DNA from: Niastella caeni
GTDB taxonomy: Bacteria > Bacteroidota > Bacteroidia > Chitinophagales > Chitinophagaceae
Direction of reading: 5' to 3'
Length of the DNA: 64,000 bases
NCBI RefSeq assembly: GCF_004834005.1
Contig: NZ_STFF01000004.1
Span: 496,001 to 560,000, forward strand
Shown here: positions 15,863 through 25,257 of the stretch, piece after piece
Position numbering within the stretch: the first letter of the stretch is position 1
Layout of the letters: every line of letters starts with the position of its first letter
Program-made: the position numbers and the translations under genes
The notes under the pieces: model-generated
What the model was told of the DNA's origin: nothing
Databases searched by the model: none
Seen by the model: only the letters and a program-made list of their open reading frames with translations

Positions 15863-18800
15863 TTATTGTTTTGCCAACCACATTGTATAATCCACATCCT
15901 GTTTAAGGTCCTGGAAATCGCCGAAGTCTGGTGACAATGTTAATATTCTTTTTACAATCTTGTACGCTTCTTCTTTTCTGCCTAGCTTTATTAATATTCT
16001 TACCTGTGTATCGTAAATAAAATAATGGGTCTCCTTTTCAATGTAGGCAACCCCTTTCCCGATAATTTCCAGTGCTTTTTCGAGGTTTTCCTTTTTATCA
16101 GAAATCACATGCATTTGCCAGGCGACTGAATTGGCCGTAATGCGGGTTACTTCTTCATGAAATTTACCCAGATCGGTAAAATGCCAGATCATTGCAGGGA
16201 CCAGCTCAAGGGTATGCAGTCCCTGATTAATGGCTGCCTGGTTCAGTTCCAGTAATTCCTCAGGCGAAAAGGATGCTTTGTGATTAGATGTAAGGTAACT
16301 ATATGCATATACTTTACCATAATTCGCGTATAACAAATTGTATTCATCAACCACTTTACCTGAACTAAAATAAGCAAGCACTTCATCATAGGCCTCTAAT
16401 GACTTCAACAGTTTTTCACGATCGCCACTGGCATTCATCAATTCATTTGCTTCTTTTATGCGCTTATTCATCGCCTGCCATTGTTTAACATCTTCCGAGT
16501 CCGCAGTGTCATTGTCAACACGGTTCTCCCGGAAATCTATGGTGCATCCCGGCAGGTTTCTGCTGATTGTCAACCGTTCGCTCGTTGTGAGGTTATTGTA
16601 TCGAAGATTTAAGAACTGCAGTCCTTTTAATGCAAAGATCTCCTCAGGCAAACTGGTTAGGCTATTAAAGGAAAGGTCCAATACCTTTAGGTTTTGCAAA
16701 TTGGATATTCCTTCCAGGTGTCCAGCTTTCAATGCTTCTCTTACAATCCCTTTTCTACCATCGCCATGTATAATATTAGGTACAATGGTTAACCGGGAAG
16801 CAAATGCGGCAAATCGTTCGGGATCATGCGCCAGGTTTTGTTGGATCTCTGCAAATTGGTCCTGTTTGATAAACTTTTCATTTCGTTCTCCATGCCTGTC
16901 AATATACAGCGTTTCGAGGCTGGTGATTTGAAAGAATGATTTCAACAAACTTTGTTTTGAACTGGGGCGCGTGGTGAATGCAATCAATCCATCTGCATGC
17001 AGGGTTTTCAAATTTTTTAATTTCGACAGGTCAGGGAACTCATTCAGGTAACACAAACTTGCATTCAGGTTCAATTCCTCCAGGTGCTGCAAATTAGTAA
17101 AGCTATCGGGAATGGTTTTTATAGAATTGCTGCCCATCCGCAATCGTTTCAATCCTGTTAGTTGGGTGATCATTTCCGGAAACTCAATGGGGGCTGCGGT
17201 GCTGCACTGATAACACGTCAATTCTTCGAGGTTCTTAAGACCTGTCAATGATTCCGGCAATCCAAAACCAACATTATAGGAGATATTCAATACCCTGAGC
17301 GATGCAAGCTGATTGATGCTTTCAGGCAATACCAAACCACTATTGTTTGCTACATTCAATACCCTGAGTTTTGGCAGCATACCAATTTCATCGGGCAAAC
17401 TTTCCAAACCACATCGCTCCAGGTGCAATTCTTCCAGGTTAACCAGGTCTTTTATGTTGTCGGGTATGCATTCTATAGGATTATCATCCAGCACGAGTTT
17501 TTTGAGCGAAGTGATCTTTGTGAGTGTACGGGGAAATTCTTTCAGTTTCTTGTCGGTAAGGTCCAATGCTTCCAGGTTCGCATTCCCATTGCCCAGTTGC
17601 TCCAGTTCTTCTTCCAGGATCAGGCGGGCAGGCCGTGCGCCTTTTTTCAGTGGAGATTTGCCGGCTTTGAGTAATTCAATAAATGCAAATTGCCTGAAGT
17701 CCTTTTTTTCATCAAACACGGCCGATACCATAACCCGTTCAAAATCCTTGGTAGTGTAATCATATTCAAAGAAATCATCATGATCGCTGTAATAATTGAT
17801 CAGAACGGCTCCTTCGGGCCTGATGGATGAACTGTGATCTGAATTCAGCACATATGGAACACGGGTCACTCCTTCGATCGTGATACTGCCATCATTGTAA
17901 TTTCCATCAAACGCAAAAGTTATATCGGCATCACCGGTAATATGAATACATTCGTCATAACTTGTCAGCACATCGCATTGAACATTCCCTAATACCAATA
18001 AAAAGGGGAAGCTTTCAGTGGATGGTTTTATTGTGCCTGCGACCGTAAGGTTTCCATTCACAAGGACCAATGTACTATCCGTGTCGGCTTTTGCTCCCAG
18101 GGTAGCCAAGGTATTATTTGTCCATTCAATGTTTAAATCACCATTAATATACGTGTCTCCGTCAAGTAAGATCACTTTTTCAAAGCCCATATCGCCAAAG
18201 GGATCATACTGGTCCAAATCAAATCGCTGTTGGGCTTCATCGTTACTAATGAGTTTTGGTATTGCGGAGGTTGTATTAGCAGGATCAAATGATACCCGCT
18301 GTTTCCTGCCTGCTAAATATTGTGCTGAAATAATATGCCGGCCTTCATTGATATATTGGTCCAGCTTTCCGCTATTACTGTAATGATCATTCTTGATCAA
18401 CTCATCCAGCAGCGGCTCCGTTGTATGAAAATCAACCTCTACCCCTTCTATCTGACCGGTACTGATGATCAGCCCCTGTACATCGCCGCCGAATTTGAAA
18501 TAATGGTCTTCCGCAAAAATGGTAGTGGCTTCTGTGTTACCTTCCACAACCAGGCTGCCATGATTATAATAACCGTAAATGGTTTGCTCTACAACGAGGT
18601 TGCCTTTGATGTAGAATTCAGCCCCGCCTTTATTGACGCTTTTGGCGTGCAGATTACCGGTTACGAACAACGTTTCTCCATAATCCATATCCGGTTGATA
18701 CAGGATGCCGGTTAACGTAAGATTACCATCCACAATAATCCCATTGGCGCCTGCCGCGGAACAAAATTTCTGGATATTTACGTCCTGCGTTATTTCCACA

Positions 18801-18913
18801 TTTCCCTCGAGTAAAACATATTTGGCTTTATCGCCATGTTTTCCCTGAATGTATTTTGAAAGCTGATAACGTGCGATGGCTTCTTTCTCAGTGATAATTT
18901 TGTATTGCGTCAT
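15863..18913 (-). CDS. Bactofilin-like / leucine-rich-repeat / TPR-like fusion protein
   Basis: The 1016-residue protein has no signal peptide and is probably cytoplasmic. The N-terminal third contains two copies (about 30-175 and 245-385) of a beta-helix-like block rich in VxGNLTVxG turns (for example IIVDGNLTLTGILY and VLVNGNLTVAGTI), as in bactofilin-type polymer-forming proteins. Residues about 440-790 hold leucine-rich repeats of the form LxxLxxLxLxxNxLxxLPxxI, in two runs (about 455-650 and 730-790) separated by a non-repeat insert. The last ~200 residues are helical with TPR-like spacing (LEKALEIIGKGVAYIEKE, GRKEEAYKIVKRILTL). I know of no described function for this combination. A scaffold or protein-interaction role is an inference. 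It lies between the DUF4249 gene and the VOC gene, all on one strand. Confidence 0.8.
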   Translation of the reverse strand: MTQYKIITEKEAIARYQLSKYIQGKHGDKAKYVLLEGNVEITQDVNIQKFCSAAGANGIIVDGNLTLTGILYQPDMDYGETLFVTGNLHAKSVNKGGAEFYIKGNLVVEQTIYGYYNHGSLVVEGNTEATTIFAEDHYFKFGGDVQGLIISTGQIEGVEVDFHTTEPLLDELIKNDHYSNSGKLDQYINEGRHIISAQYLAGRKQRVSFDPANTTSAIPKLISNDEAQQRFDLDQYDPFGDMGFEKVILLDGDTYINGDLNIEWTNNTLATLGAKADTDSTLVLVNGNLTVAGTIKPSTESFPFLLVLGNVQCDVLTSYDECIHITGDADITFAFDGNYNDGSITIEGVTRVPYVLNSDHSSSIRPEGAVLINYYSDHDDFFEYDYTTKDFERVMVSAVFDEKKDFRQFAFIELLKAGKSPLKKGARPARLILEEELEQLGNGNANLEALDLTDKKLKEFPRTLTKITSLKKLVLDDNPIECIPDNIKDLVNLEELHLERCGLESLPDEIGMLPKLRVLNVANNSGLVLPESINQLASLRVLNISYNVGFGLPESLTGLKNLEELTCYQCSTAAPIEFPEMITQLTGLKRLRMGSNSIKTIPDSFTNLQHLEELNLNASLCYLNEFPDLSKLKNLKTLHADGLIAFTTRPSSKQSLLKSFFQITSLETLYIDRHGERNEKFIKQDQFAEIQQNLAHDPERFAAFASRLTIVPNIIHGDGRKGIVREALKAGHLEGISNLQNLKVLDLSFNSLTSLPEEIFALKGLQFLNLRYNNLTTSERLTISRNLPGCTIDFRENRVDNDTADSEDVKQWQAMNKRIKEANELMNASGDREKLLKSLEAYDEVLAYFSSGKVVDEYNLLYANYGKVYAYSYLTSNHKASFSPEELLELNQAAINQGLHTLELVPAMIWHFTDLGKFHEEVTRITANSVAWQMHVISDKKENLEKALEIIGKGVAYIEKETHYFIYDTQVRILIKLGRKEEAYKIVKRILTLSPDFGDFQDLKQDVDYTMWLAKQ

Positions 18914-18982
18914 CTTCGAAGGGTGCTTTTTTTTCTTCTGGATAACGGGATTTTTACTCGATAAGTATTTGCCTGTTAAAAA

Positions 18983-19906
18983 CTACCTGATTATAATTGT
19001 TTTGGTACTAACGCTAAAACCGCTGAAACAACCGATAACATTTTCACCACTGATGGTACTCTGTAATTTTACCGGTGTAGAAAATGGCCCGGCGTTTTGC
19101 CTTGCTTTATTAAAACTGTCCCAGAAATTATACACCTTTCTTTCAACATTGACCATATAGTAATTAACCGAATCGTTCAATACAAATCCATTTGAATGGG
19201 TCAGGTGCATATACTGGCCGTTCACCAAATCATCGGTATTGGGTGTAAAGCGATTTGTACCCAACGCACCCCAGCCAAAATTATCACCTGTATTGTAGGT
19301 TCGCCAATAATACAACTGGGTATTCCCAATGGTATCCGGATCTTTAAAATGGACCGTAAGACGCGCTTTTGTTTGCGTGGTATCTTCATCTTCATCAATA
19401 AAGTGATACCCGCTGGTTAAACTGTCTATGGTAAGGGGTAATAACACTGCCGTGATCGATGTATGGCGCTTACCCCCGGTTTCAATTTCAAGCAGATAAT
19501 GCTTTCCGGGTGTACCCATTAATGCATTTGCCTGGTTGGTTGCCAGGGTAGTGTCGAAATAAACGCCTGGCAGCAGCACATTCCCGAATTGTGGAAGCCG
19601 GGCTTCTTTCAATTGTTTTTTTGATGCCGCATTCCATTGATATGAATTATTGGCAAGCAGCGTACCCTCTGTAATAGTTACTGTAGCGCCGGTTACCGGT
19701 AAATTTTCAAAGCCGGGGTCATAATAATTCTGACTACGTCCCAGTATAACGTAATTATATAATGGCAATTCGTTATTTATATATGCTTCAACGATCAGTT
19801 GCGGTTGATTGTCTTTAAGAACGATGTCGAAATTACGTTCGCACGAAATTATTGCGACCATTGCAAATGCCAGGAAAACCGGTATGTATGATTTTGCTAA
19901 TTTCAT
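18983..19906 (-). CDS. DUF4249 lipoprotein, partner of a TonB-dependent receptor
   Basis: The 307-residue protein has a lipoprotein signal with Cys22 in IISCERNF. It begins with a conserved DUF4249 stretch (QPQLIVEAYINNELPLYNYV, then GATVTITEG) and is beta-rich throughout. DUF4249 genes regularly follow a TonB receptor that has a carboxypeptidase-like domain, and are thought to act as a surface component of that transporter. Here the start codon is 3 bases past the receptor stop codon, so the two are co-transcribed and probably translationally coupled. The ligand is unknown. Confidence 0.88.
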   Translation of the reverse strand: MKLAKSYIPVFLAFAMVAIISCERNFDIVLKDNQPQLIVEAYINNELPLYNYVILGRSQNYYDPGFENLPVTGATVTITEGTLLANNSYQWNAASKKQLKEARLPQFGNVLLPGVYFDTTLATNQANALMGTPGKHYLLEIETGGKRHTSITAVLLPLTIDSLTSGYHFIDEDEDTTQTKARLTVHFKDPDTIGNTQLYYWRTYNTGDNFGWGALGTNRFTPNTDDLVNGQYMHLTHSNGFVLNDSVNYYMVNVERKVYNFWDSFNKARQNAGPFSTPVKLQSTISGENVIGCFSGFSVSTKTIIIR

Positions 19907-19909
19907 TGT

Positions 19910-22291
19910 TTAAAATTTGAAGTTCCAGGTAACGCCGGGTAGAACCGGAAAAAGAAATACCTGCTTTCCCTGTACCGTCCGGTCATCTTCATCTACATCG
20001 ATGTAAATAAAATAAGGGTTGCGCCGGTTGTATACATTGTATAAACTAAACACCCAGTTGCTTTTAAAGCGTTTGGTGCTATGTGGTTTAGGCGTGTAGG
20101 TAAATGCAATGTCAAACCGGTGATAGGCTGGCATGCGGTAATCGTTGATCTTATCGTATTGACTGATATTGGTAAAAATGGGCTCCTGGTCCCGCACATT
20201 ATAGCCCAGGCTGTATACAAACCTGCCTGTAGGCATGGTGAGGGCATTGCCCGTGCCATAGACAAATACAGCGGACGCTTCCCATTTTTTTCCCAGGTTA
20301 TAATTGGCTACCACGCTTACATCGTGCGTACGATCGTACCGGTAAGGAAACGCTTTGCCTTCATTCATGTCGGTAAAGGTTCGTTCGGCCCTGCTTAACG
20401 TATAACCAATCCAGCCAGTGAGTTTTCCTGTTTTCTTTTGCAAAAAGAGCTCAATACCATATGCCTTGCCACTGCCAAAGATCATTTCGCCTTCTATATT
20501 CTGGTTTAGCAACAACCGCGCGCCTGGTTTGAATTCTAATTGATTGGTCATGGTTTTATAATAGGCTTCCACATTTAATTCATACTTGCCATTGCCAAAA
20601 CCTTTAAAATAACCGGCGGCTATCTGCTCTGCTTTACCAGGTTGAATTAACCGGCTGGCTGGTACCCACAAATCACTTGGGAAAGTGGCAGCACTGGTGG
20701 TGGCCAGGTGCAGGTATTGAATGGTTCGGGTATACGACAACTTAAGACTGGCCGCTTCTGGTAATTTGTACAGCAGGTTGATGCGGGGTTCGGGATAATG
20801 ATAACGGGCAATGCGCTCCCCTCGTTTAAAATACTCTGTTTCGCCGGTAGGTGCACCGTCGGGCCCATAAATTACCCGCTCTGTTGGACCAACCTGGTTG
20901 AAGTAGCTATAACGCAAGCCTGCAATAACATTCAGCCTGGTGGTGACATTGATATCGGTGCTTACATAACCTGCGGCTTCGCGTGCATATTGATCGTTAA
21001 TTTGCGACTTGAATTCCTGTACTCCGGCTGTGGAATTACCAGCTCCCGGCCTGAACGAATGCCAGGTGTATTGAAAGCCTCCTTTCCACCTGATCCAGTT
21101 CGCCGGCGTATATACCCAGTCGTTTTTTACCTGGTGATCAGTAAGTCCTGAAGAAAATACAAACCCATTTGTACTGAATTTTATCTGGCTGTTTAAATTA
21201 AAATCGTTACGCACGACTGACAGCTCATGCTTCCAATACTTATTCAATTGTTGTTTCCAGGTAAGCCCTATAATGGTATTGCCCCAGATGGCATTGAATT
21301 CACGGGAGGGGCCATCGTTGTCATTATCGGCAAAAGTGAAATCGTCTTTACCGGTGTAGAAGGTTAAATATAGCGCATTATTGTTGTTGATGATGTAGTC
21401 GGCTTTGGCGTTGATGTCGTAAAAGAAATAGCCATTGCTGCCGATACTGTCGGGGGCTATTAACCTGGCTACCTGGTCAATATAGGTGCGGCGGGCGCTT
21501 ATAACAAAAGAAGATCTTTTCTTTAATAATGGCCCTTCGAGCGAAAGACGGGAAGAAATAAGACCAATGCCACCACTGGCTTTTACAGAGTCTTTGTTGC
21601 CATCGCGGGTATTAACTGCAATTACGCTGCTTAAGCGGCCGCCATATTCGGCAGGCATACCGCCTTTTATAACTTCTATGTTTTTTACTGCATCACCATT
21701 AAAAACGCTGAAAAAACCGAGCAGGTGATTGGGGTTGTACACCGGTATCCCATCCAGCAAAACCAGGTTCTGATCGGGACCGCCGCCGCGTACATAAATT
21801 CCGGCGCTGGCCTCGCCGCCGTTTTTAACTCCTGGCAACAACGTAATCGTTTTTAAGGGGTCAACTTCACCCAGAATTACAGGTAGTTTCTGGATCTGCG
21901 CCATTTCCAGACTGTGAACGCTTATCTGGTTGCGCATGATATTTCGTTTTGCAGATACAACTACGTTTTGTAACAAACTTTCGCGTGATCGTAAAAATAC
22001 CTGGATGGTAGTATCCGAATTAATGGTGATGTTATGTGTGGCGGTATAATGACCAACGGCACTTACAACGATCCGGTATTTGCCTTTGGTTAAAAGCGTC
22101 GAGATAATTCCGGTTGAGTCGGCAAATCTTGATTTAAAATTTATTTTAATAGTTGCATTGCCTACCGGTAACTGCACACTGTCAAGTACTTTTATGGTCA
22201 GGTTATGATTTTGTGCATACAATACCGCGTTGGACATTAATAGCAACCCCAGCACCAGTAAACTGCTTACTTTCCGGTTGGTCTTTCCCAT
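19910..22291 (-). CDS. TonB-dependent outer-membrane receptor with carboxypeptidase-regulatory-like domain
   Basis: The protein of about 793 residues is predicted to import an unidentified ligand across the outer membrane using TonB energy. It has a signal peptide (SSLLVLGLLLMSNAVLYAQ), a CarboxypepD_reg-like domain (about 30-100), a plug domain (QKLPVILGEVDPLKTITLLP, then YVRGGGPDQNLVLLDGIPV and IEVIKGGMPAEYGGRLSSV), and a long beta-barrel ending VLPGVTWNFKF with a terminal aromatic residue. I chose the Met at 22291, which gives a standard signal peptide; an in-frame Met 12 codons upstream (22327) is also possible. The TonB box is not obvious. It forms an operon with the DUF4249 gene and is preceded by a terminator that separates it from the rhamnosidase gene. 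Confidence 0.92.
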   Translation of the reverse strand: MGKTNRKVSSLLVLGLLLMSNAVLYAQNHNLTIKVLDSVQLPVGNATIKINFKSRFADSTGIISTLLTKGKYRIVVSAVGHYTATHNITINSDTTIQVFLRSRESLLQNVVVSAKRNIMRNQISVHSLEMAQIQKLPVILGEVDPLKTITLLPGVKNGGEASAGIYVRGGGPDQNLVLLDGIPVYNPNHLLGFFSVFNGDAVKNIEVIKGGMPAEYGGRLSSVIAVNTRDGNKDSVKASGGIGLISSRLSLEGPLLKKRSSFVISARRTYIDQVARLIAPDSIGSNGYFFYDINAKADYIINNNNALYLTFYTGKDDFTFADNDNDGPSREFNAIWGNTIIGLTWKQQLNKYWKHELSVVRNDFNLNSQIKFSTNGFVFSSGLTDHQVKNDWVYTPANWIRWKGGFQYTWHSFRPGAGNSTAGVQEFKSQINDQYAREAAGYVSTDINVTTRLNVIAGLRYSYFNQVGPTERVIYGPDGAPTGETEYFKRGERIARYHYPEPRINLLYKLPEAASLKLSYTRTIQYLHLATTSAATFPSDLWVPASRLIQPGKAEQIAAGYFKGFGNGKYELNVEAYYKTMTNQLEFKPGARLLLNQNIEGEMIFGSGKAYGIELFLQKKTGKLTGWIGYTLSRAERTFTDMNEGKAFPYRYDRTHDVSVVANYNLGKKWEASAVFVYGTGNALTMPTGRFVYSLGYNVRDQEPIFTNISQYDKINDYRMPAYHRFDIAFTYTPKPHSTKRFKSNWVFSLYNVYNRRNPYFIYIDVDEDDRTVQGKQVFLFPVLPGVTWNFKF

Positions 22292-22390
22292 CCACAGTAA
22301 ATTAGTTATTATCTTTCTAAGTATCATATTTTGGTCATGAAACTAACAGCTTGCAGATATATTAGGTTCGTTAACTAACGCTGATTATAT

Positions 22391-22422
22391 AAAAAAAAAC
22401 AACCCGTTGTAAACGGGTTGTT
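22391..22422 (-). terminator. Intrinsic terminator after the GH78 rhamnosidase (minus strand)
   Basis: An 11-bp stem (22398-22408 with 22412-22422, AACAACCCGTT paired with its complement) with a 3-nt loop is followed, on the minus strand, by a run of T from the A-tract at 22391-22399. It lies 21 bases past the rhamnosidase stop codon. Confidence 0.9.
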
Positions 22423-22442
22423 CAGTAAACAGTTTATTGTAT

Positions 22443-25169
22443 TTATTTTTTGGTTTCTCCGGGCGCCGCGGTCACAAAACGATACTTCCCCGACCCTGTT
22501 TTAACCACTACATACTGATCTTTTCTTGTTACCTGCAGCTCTCTTTGTTCTGAAATGGCTTTACCGTTCTCCCTGATATCACCAGCGTTAACGGCGGGAA
22601 TGTAAATGTCGGCGTTGCTATTGGCTGGTATTTCAACTTCCAGGATCAGTTCATTTTCATTGATCGTCCAACTGCTGCTTGCTGTACCGTAATACGTCTT
22701 CAGGGTGGCCGCCGCTTTTGTTAAACCGCCGCCAATATGTGGTTGTATTTTGATGTGCTTATATCCCGGTCCGTCTTCATACGTGTCAAGCCCGGCAATA
22801 ACCCGGTACATCCAGTCGCCAATAGCGCCATAAGCGTAATGGTTGAAGGAGTTCATGCCCGGGGTTTGAAAGGTGCTGTCGGGTTTTTGTCCATCCCACC
22901 TTTCCCAAATAGTAGTAGCGCCCATTTTAACGGGATACAACCAGGATGGGTAGCTTTCCTGTAACAGCAATTTATAAGCGATATCGGTATGCCCAAAGCG
23001 GCTGAGCACATGGCACAGGTAAGGTGTACCTAAAAAGCCGGTCGTCAGGTGGTTGTCATAATTCTTTATATTTTGTACCAGGCGTTCTGCTGCCTGCGGT
23101 CGTAATGATTCGGGAAGCATATCAAATTGCAGCGCCAGTACATAGGCTGTCTGGGTGCCCGATACCAGGCGGCCATTGGGCGTAAGGTATTCTTTTGCAA
23201 AGGCCGATTTTATTTTTTCCAGTAGGGTCGTATAAGTGGAAACGTCTTCTGTGTTTCCCAATACTTTGGCGGCATTGATAAGTAATTGCACGGAATTGGC
23301 GTAGAAACACTGTGCAATTAAATATTTGTCGGTAACGGCGGCTTTGCCGTCATTGTCGTCAAAAGGCCGGTAAAAAAGCCAGTCGCCAAAATGAAAACCG
23401 GTTTGCCACAGATCGTTCCGGCTTTTGTTTTGCATAAAACCTACCCAGGCCTTCATGCTTTTATACTGTTCTTCCAATATTCTTTTGTCGCCATATGCCA
23501 GGTACAGGTTCCAGGGTAGAATGGTAATTACATCGGCCCAGCCGGTGGAGGCGCCGGCATCGGGGCCTAGTACATTGGGAACTACAAATGGTACTACACC
23601 ATCGGCACGCTGATCGGCCGCTACATCGTGCAGCCATTTGGCAAAAAAATTATTGACGCCGAAATTAAAGGTGGCGGTTCGGGAGAACGCCTGTGCGTCG
23701 CCTGTCCAGCCGAGGCGTTCATCACGTTGTGGGCAGTCGGTTGGTACATCCAGGAAATTGCCGCGTTGTCCCCATTGAATATTATGTTGTAACTGATTGA
23801 GCAGTGTATTGGAGCATTCGAAGTTACCGGTTGGCGCCATGTCTGAATAAAGCGCAACGGCCGTGAAATTCTCAGGTTTTATTTCGCCGGGATAGTCTTC
23901 TACCTGAATGTACCGGAACCCAAAGAAGGTAAAATGTGGTTCTAGAACCTGTTCCTCCTTTCCGTTGAGTATGTACGTAGCGGTTGCTTTGGCAGTGCGC
24001 AGGTTTTCCGTATAGAAATAGCCATATTTATCCATCACTTCTGCATGCCGGATAATGACCGAGTCGCCGGCCTGTCCTTTGGCTTTTACCATTACCCAGC
24101 CTACGAGGTTCTGTCCAAAGTCAAGCACGGTTTGTCCACCGGGCGTGGTGAGTACTTTAACGGGCTTGAAGGTTTCATGTTTCCTTACTGGTTCATTGTA
24201 CGTGGCTATTAGCACCTCTTTTGAATAATTGCCCGTCTGTACTCCACTCCATGCGGCATCATTGTATCCGGCCTTCGTCCAGCCGGTTTTTTCCTGCCTG
24301 GTATCGATTATTTCTCCATGGTATATTTCGGTATAACGGATAGACCCGGTTGAAGATTTCCAGCTTTCATCAGTCACTACAAGCTCGGTAGTTCCGTCGG
24401 TATAAGTAATGGCTAACTGAAACAACAGGGCTATATCGCTGCCAAACGAATTTTTATTGTTCGACCAGGCTAGGTAACCACGGTACCAGCCATTACCAAC
24501 GGAGACGCCTACTGCATTTTGCCCGTTCGCCAGCAGCGATGTAACATCATACACCTGGTATTGCAGGCGTTTTTTGTAGCTCGTCCAGCCAGGCGTGAGG
24601 TATGCGTCCCCTACCCGCTGCCCGTTTATCTGCGCTTCATACATGCCATGTGAGGTAATGTAGGCAGTGGCCGATTTTATTCTTTTGCTTACACCAAATG
24701 CTTTTCGAAAAAGAACGGCCGGCCGGTTTTCTGCATCTTCCGTAAAACCGGGGGTGATCCATTGGGCTTTCCATGCATTGGCGTTTTGCAAAGCTGTCTG
24801 AAAAAATGCCGGGCTGCTCCAGGGCGTTACGCGCCCGTTGTTATCCCAGGCGCGTACCTGCCAGGTATACCTGGTGGCGGGCTGCAAGGTTTTACCGCCA
24901 TACGGCACCTGCACCGATTGGTTGGCGACCACCTTTCCGCTGTTCCATACCAAGTTCTTTCCTTCCGTTACTTTTATTTCCCAGGCGGATTGTTGTACGT
25001 TGCGTTGACTGCTTTCAAGCTGCCAACTGAAACGGGGTGGTGTGGTAACGTCGATACCTATGGGGTTTACCAAATTTTCCGTGAGCAGGTGTTGTAAGGT
25101 CATTTGTGCTACTGCTCCCAGTGTGCTTAACAGGATGCAGCAACCAGCTATCATCAATTCCTTTTTCAT
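22443..25169 (-). CDS. Alpha-L-rhamnosidase, GH78
   Basis: The 908-residue enzyme is predicted to remove terminal rhamnose from pectin side chains or plant glycosides. It has a signal peptide (MKKELMIAGCCILLSTLGAVAQ) and the GH78 domain order: an N-terminal Ig-like domain starting LQHLLTENLVNPIGID, a beta-sandwich with the substrate-contact segment (YEAQINGQRVGDAYLTPGWT), an (alpha/alpha)6 barrel and a C-terminal beta-sandwich. Conserved catalytic-site segments are visible: DVPTDCPQRDERLGWTGDAQ, FHFGDWLFY and TTIWERWDG. I used the Met at 25169 because the longer frame (from 25241) adds 24 polar residues ahead of a standard signal peptide. It follows the RHS gene by 88 bases and may be in the same transcript. 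Confidence 0.95.
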   Translation of the reverse strand: MKKELMIAGCCILLSTLGAVAQMTLQHLLTENLVNPIGIDVTTPPRFSWQLESSQRNVQQSAWEIKVTEGKNLVWNSGKVVANQSVQVPYGGKTLQPATRYTWQVRAWDNNGRVTPWSSPAFFQTALQNANAWKAQWITPGFTEDAENRPAVLFRKAFGVSKRIKSATAYITSHGMYEAQINGQRVGDAYLTPGWTSYKKRLQYQVYDVTSLLANGQNAVGVSVGNGWYRGYLAWSNNKNSFGSDIALLFQLAITYTDGTTELVVTDESWKSSTGSIRYTEIYHGEIIDTRQEKTGWTKAGYNDAAWSGVQTGNYSKEVLIATYNEPVRKHETFKPVKVLTTPGGQTVLDFGQNLVGWVMVKAKGQAGDSVIIRHAEVMDKYGYFYTENLRTAKATATYILNGKEEQVLEPHFTFFGFRYIQVEDYPGEIKPENFTAVALYSDMAPTGNFECSNTLLNQLQHNIQWGQRGNFLDVPTDCPQRDERLGWTGDAQAFSRTATFNFGVNNFFAKWLHDVAADQRADGVVPFVVPNVLGPDAGASTGWADVITILPWNLYLAYGDKRILEEQYKSMKAWVGFMQNKSRNDLWQTGFHFGDWLFYRPFDDNDGKAAVTDKYLIAQCFYANSVQLLINAAKVLGNTEDVSTYTTLLEKIKSAFAKEYLTPNGRLVSGTQTAYVLALQFDMLPESLRPQAAERLVQNIKNYDNHLTTGFLGTPYLCHVLSRFGHTDIAYKLLLQESYPSWLYPVKMGATTIWERWDGQKPDSTFQTPGMNSFNHYAYGAIGDWMYRVIAGLDTYEDGPGYKHIKIQPHIGGGLTKAAATLKTYYGTASSSWTINENELILEVEIPANSNADIYIPAVNAGDIRENGKAISEQRELQVTRKDQYVVVKTGSGKYRFVTAAPGETKK

Positions 25170-25257
25170 TGGCAGAATTTTATTTAGGCCAATTAAGGTA
25201 AGGAAAACCGGGGATGATCTGTCCTGCTTAATCCTGCTCACGGAAATTCATGCTGTT

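Noticed and set aside
16458..16931. 157-codon plus-strand frame
   Set aside because: Shadow of the LRR gene on the minus strand, with Ser/Arg/Leu-biased composition.
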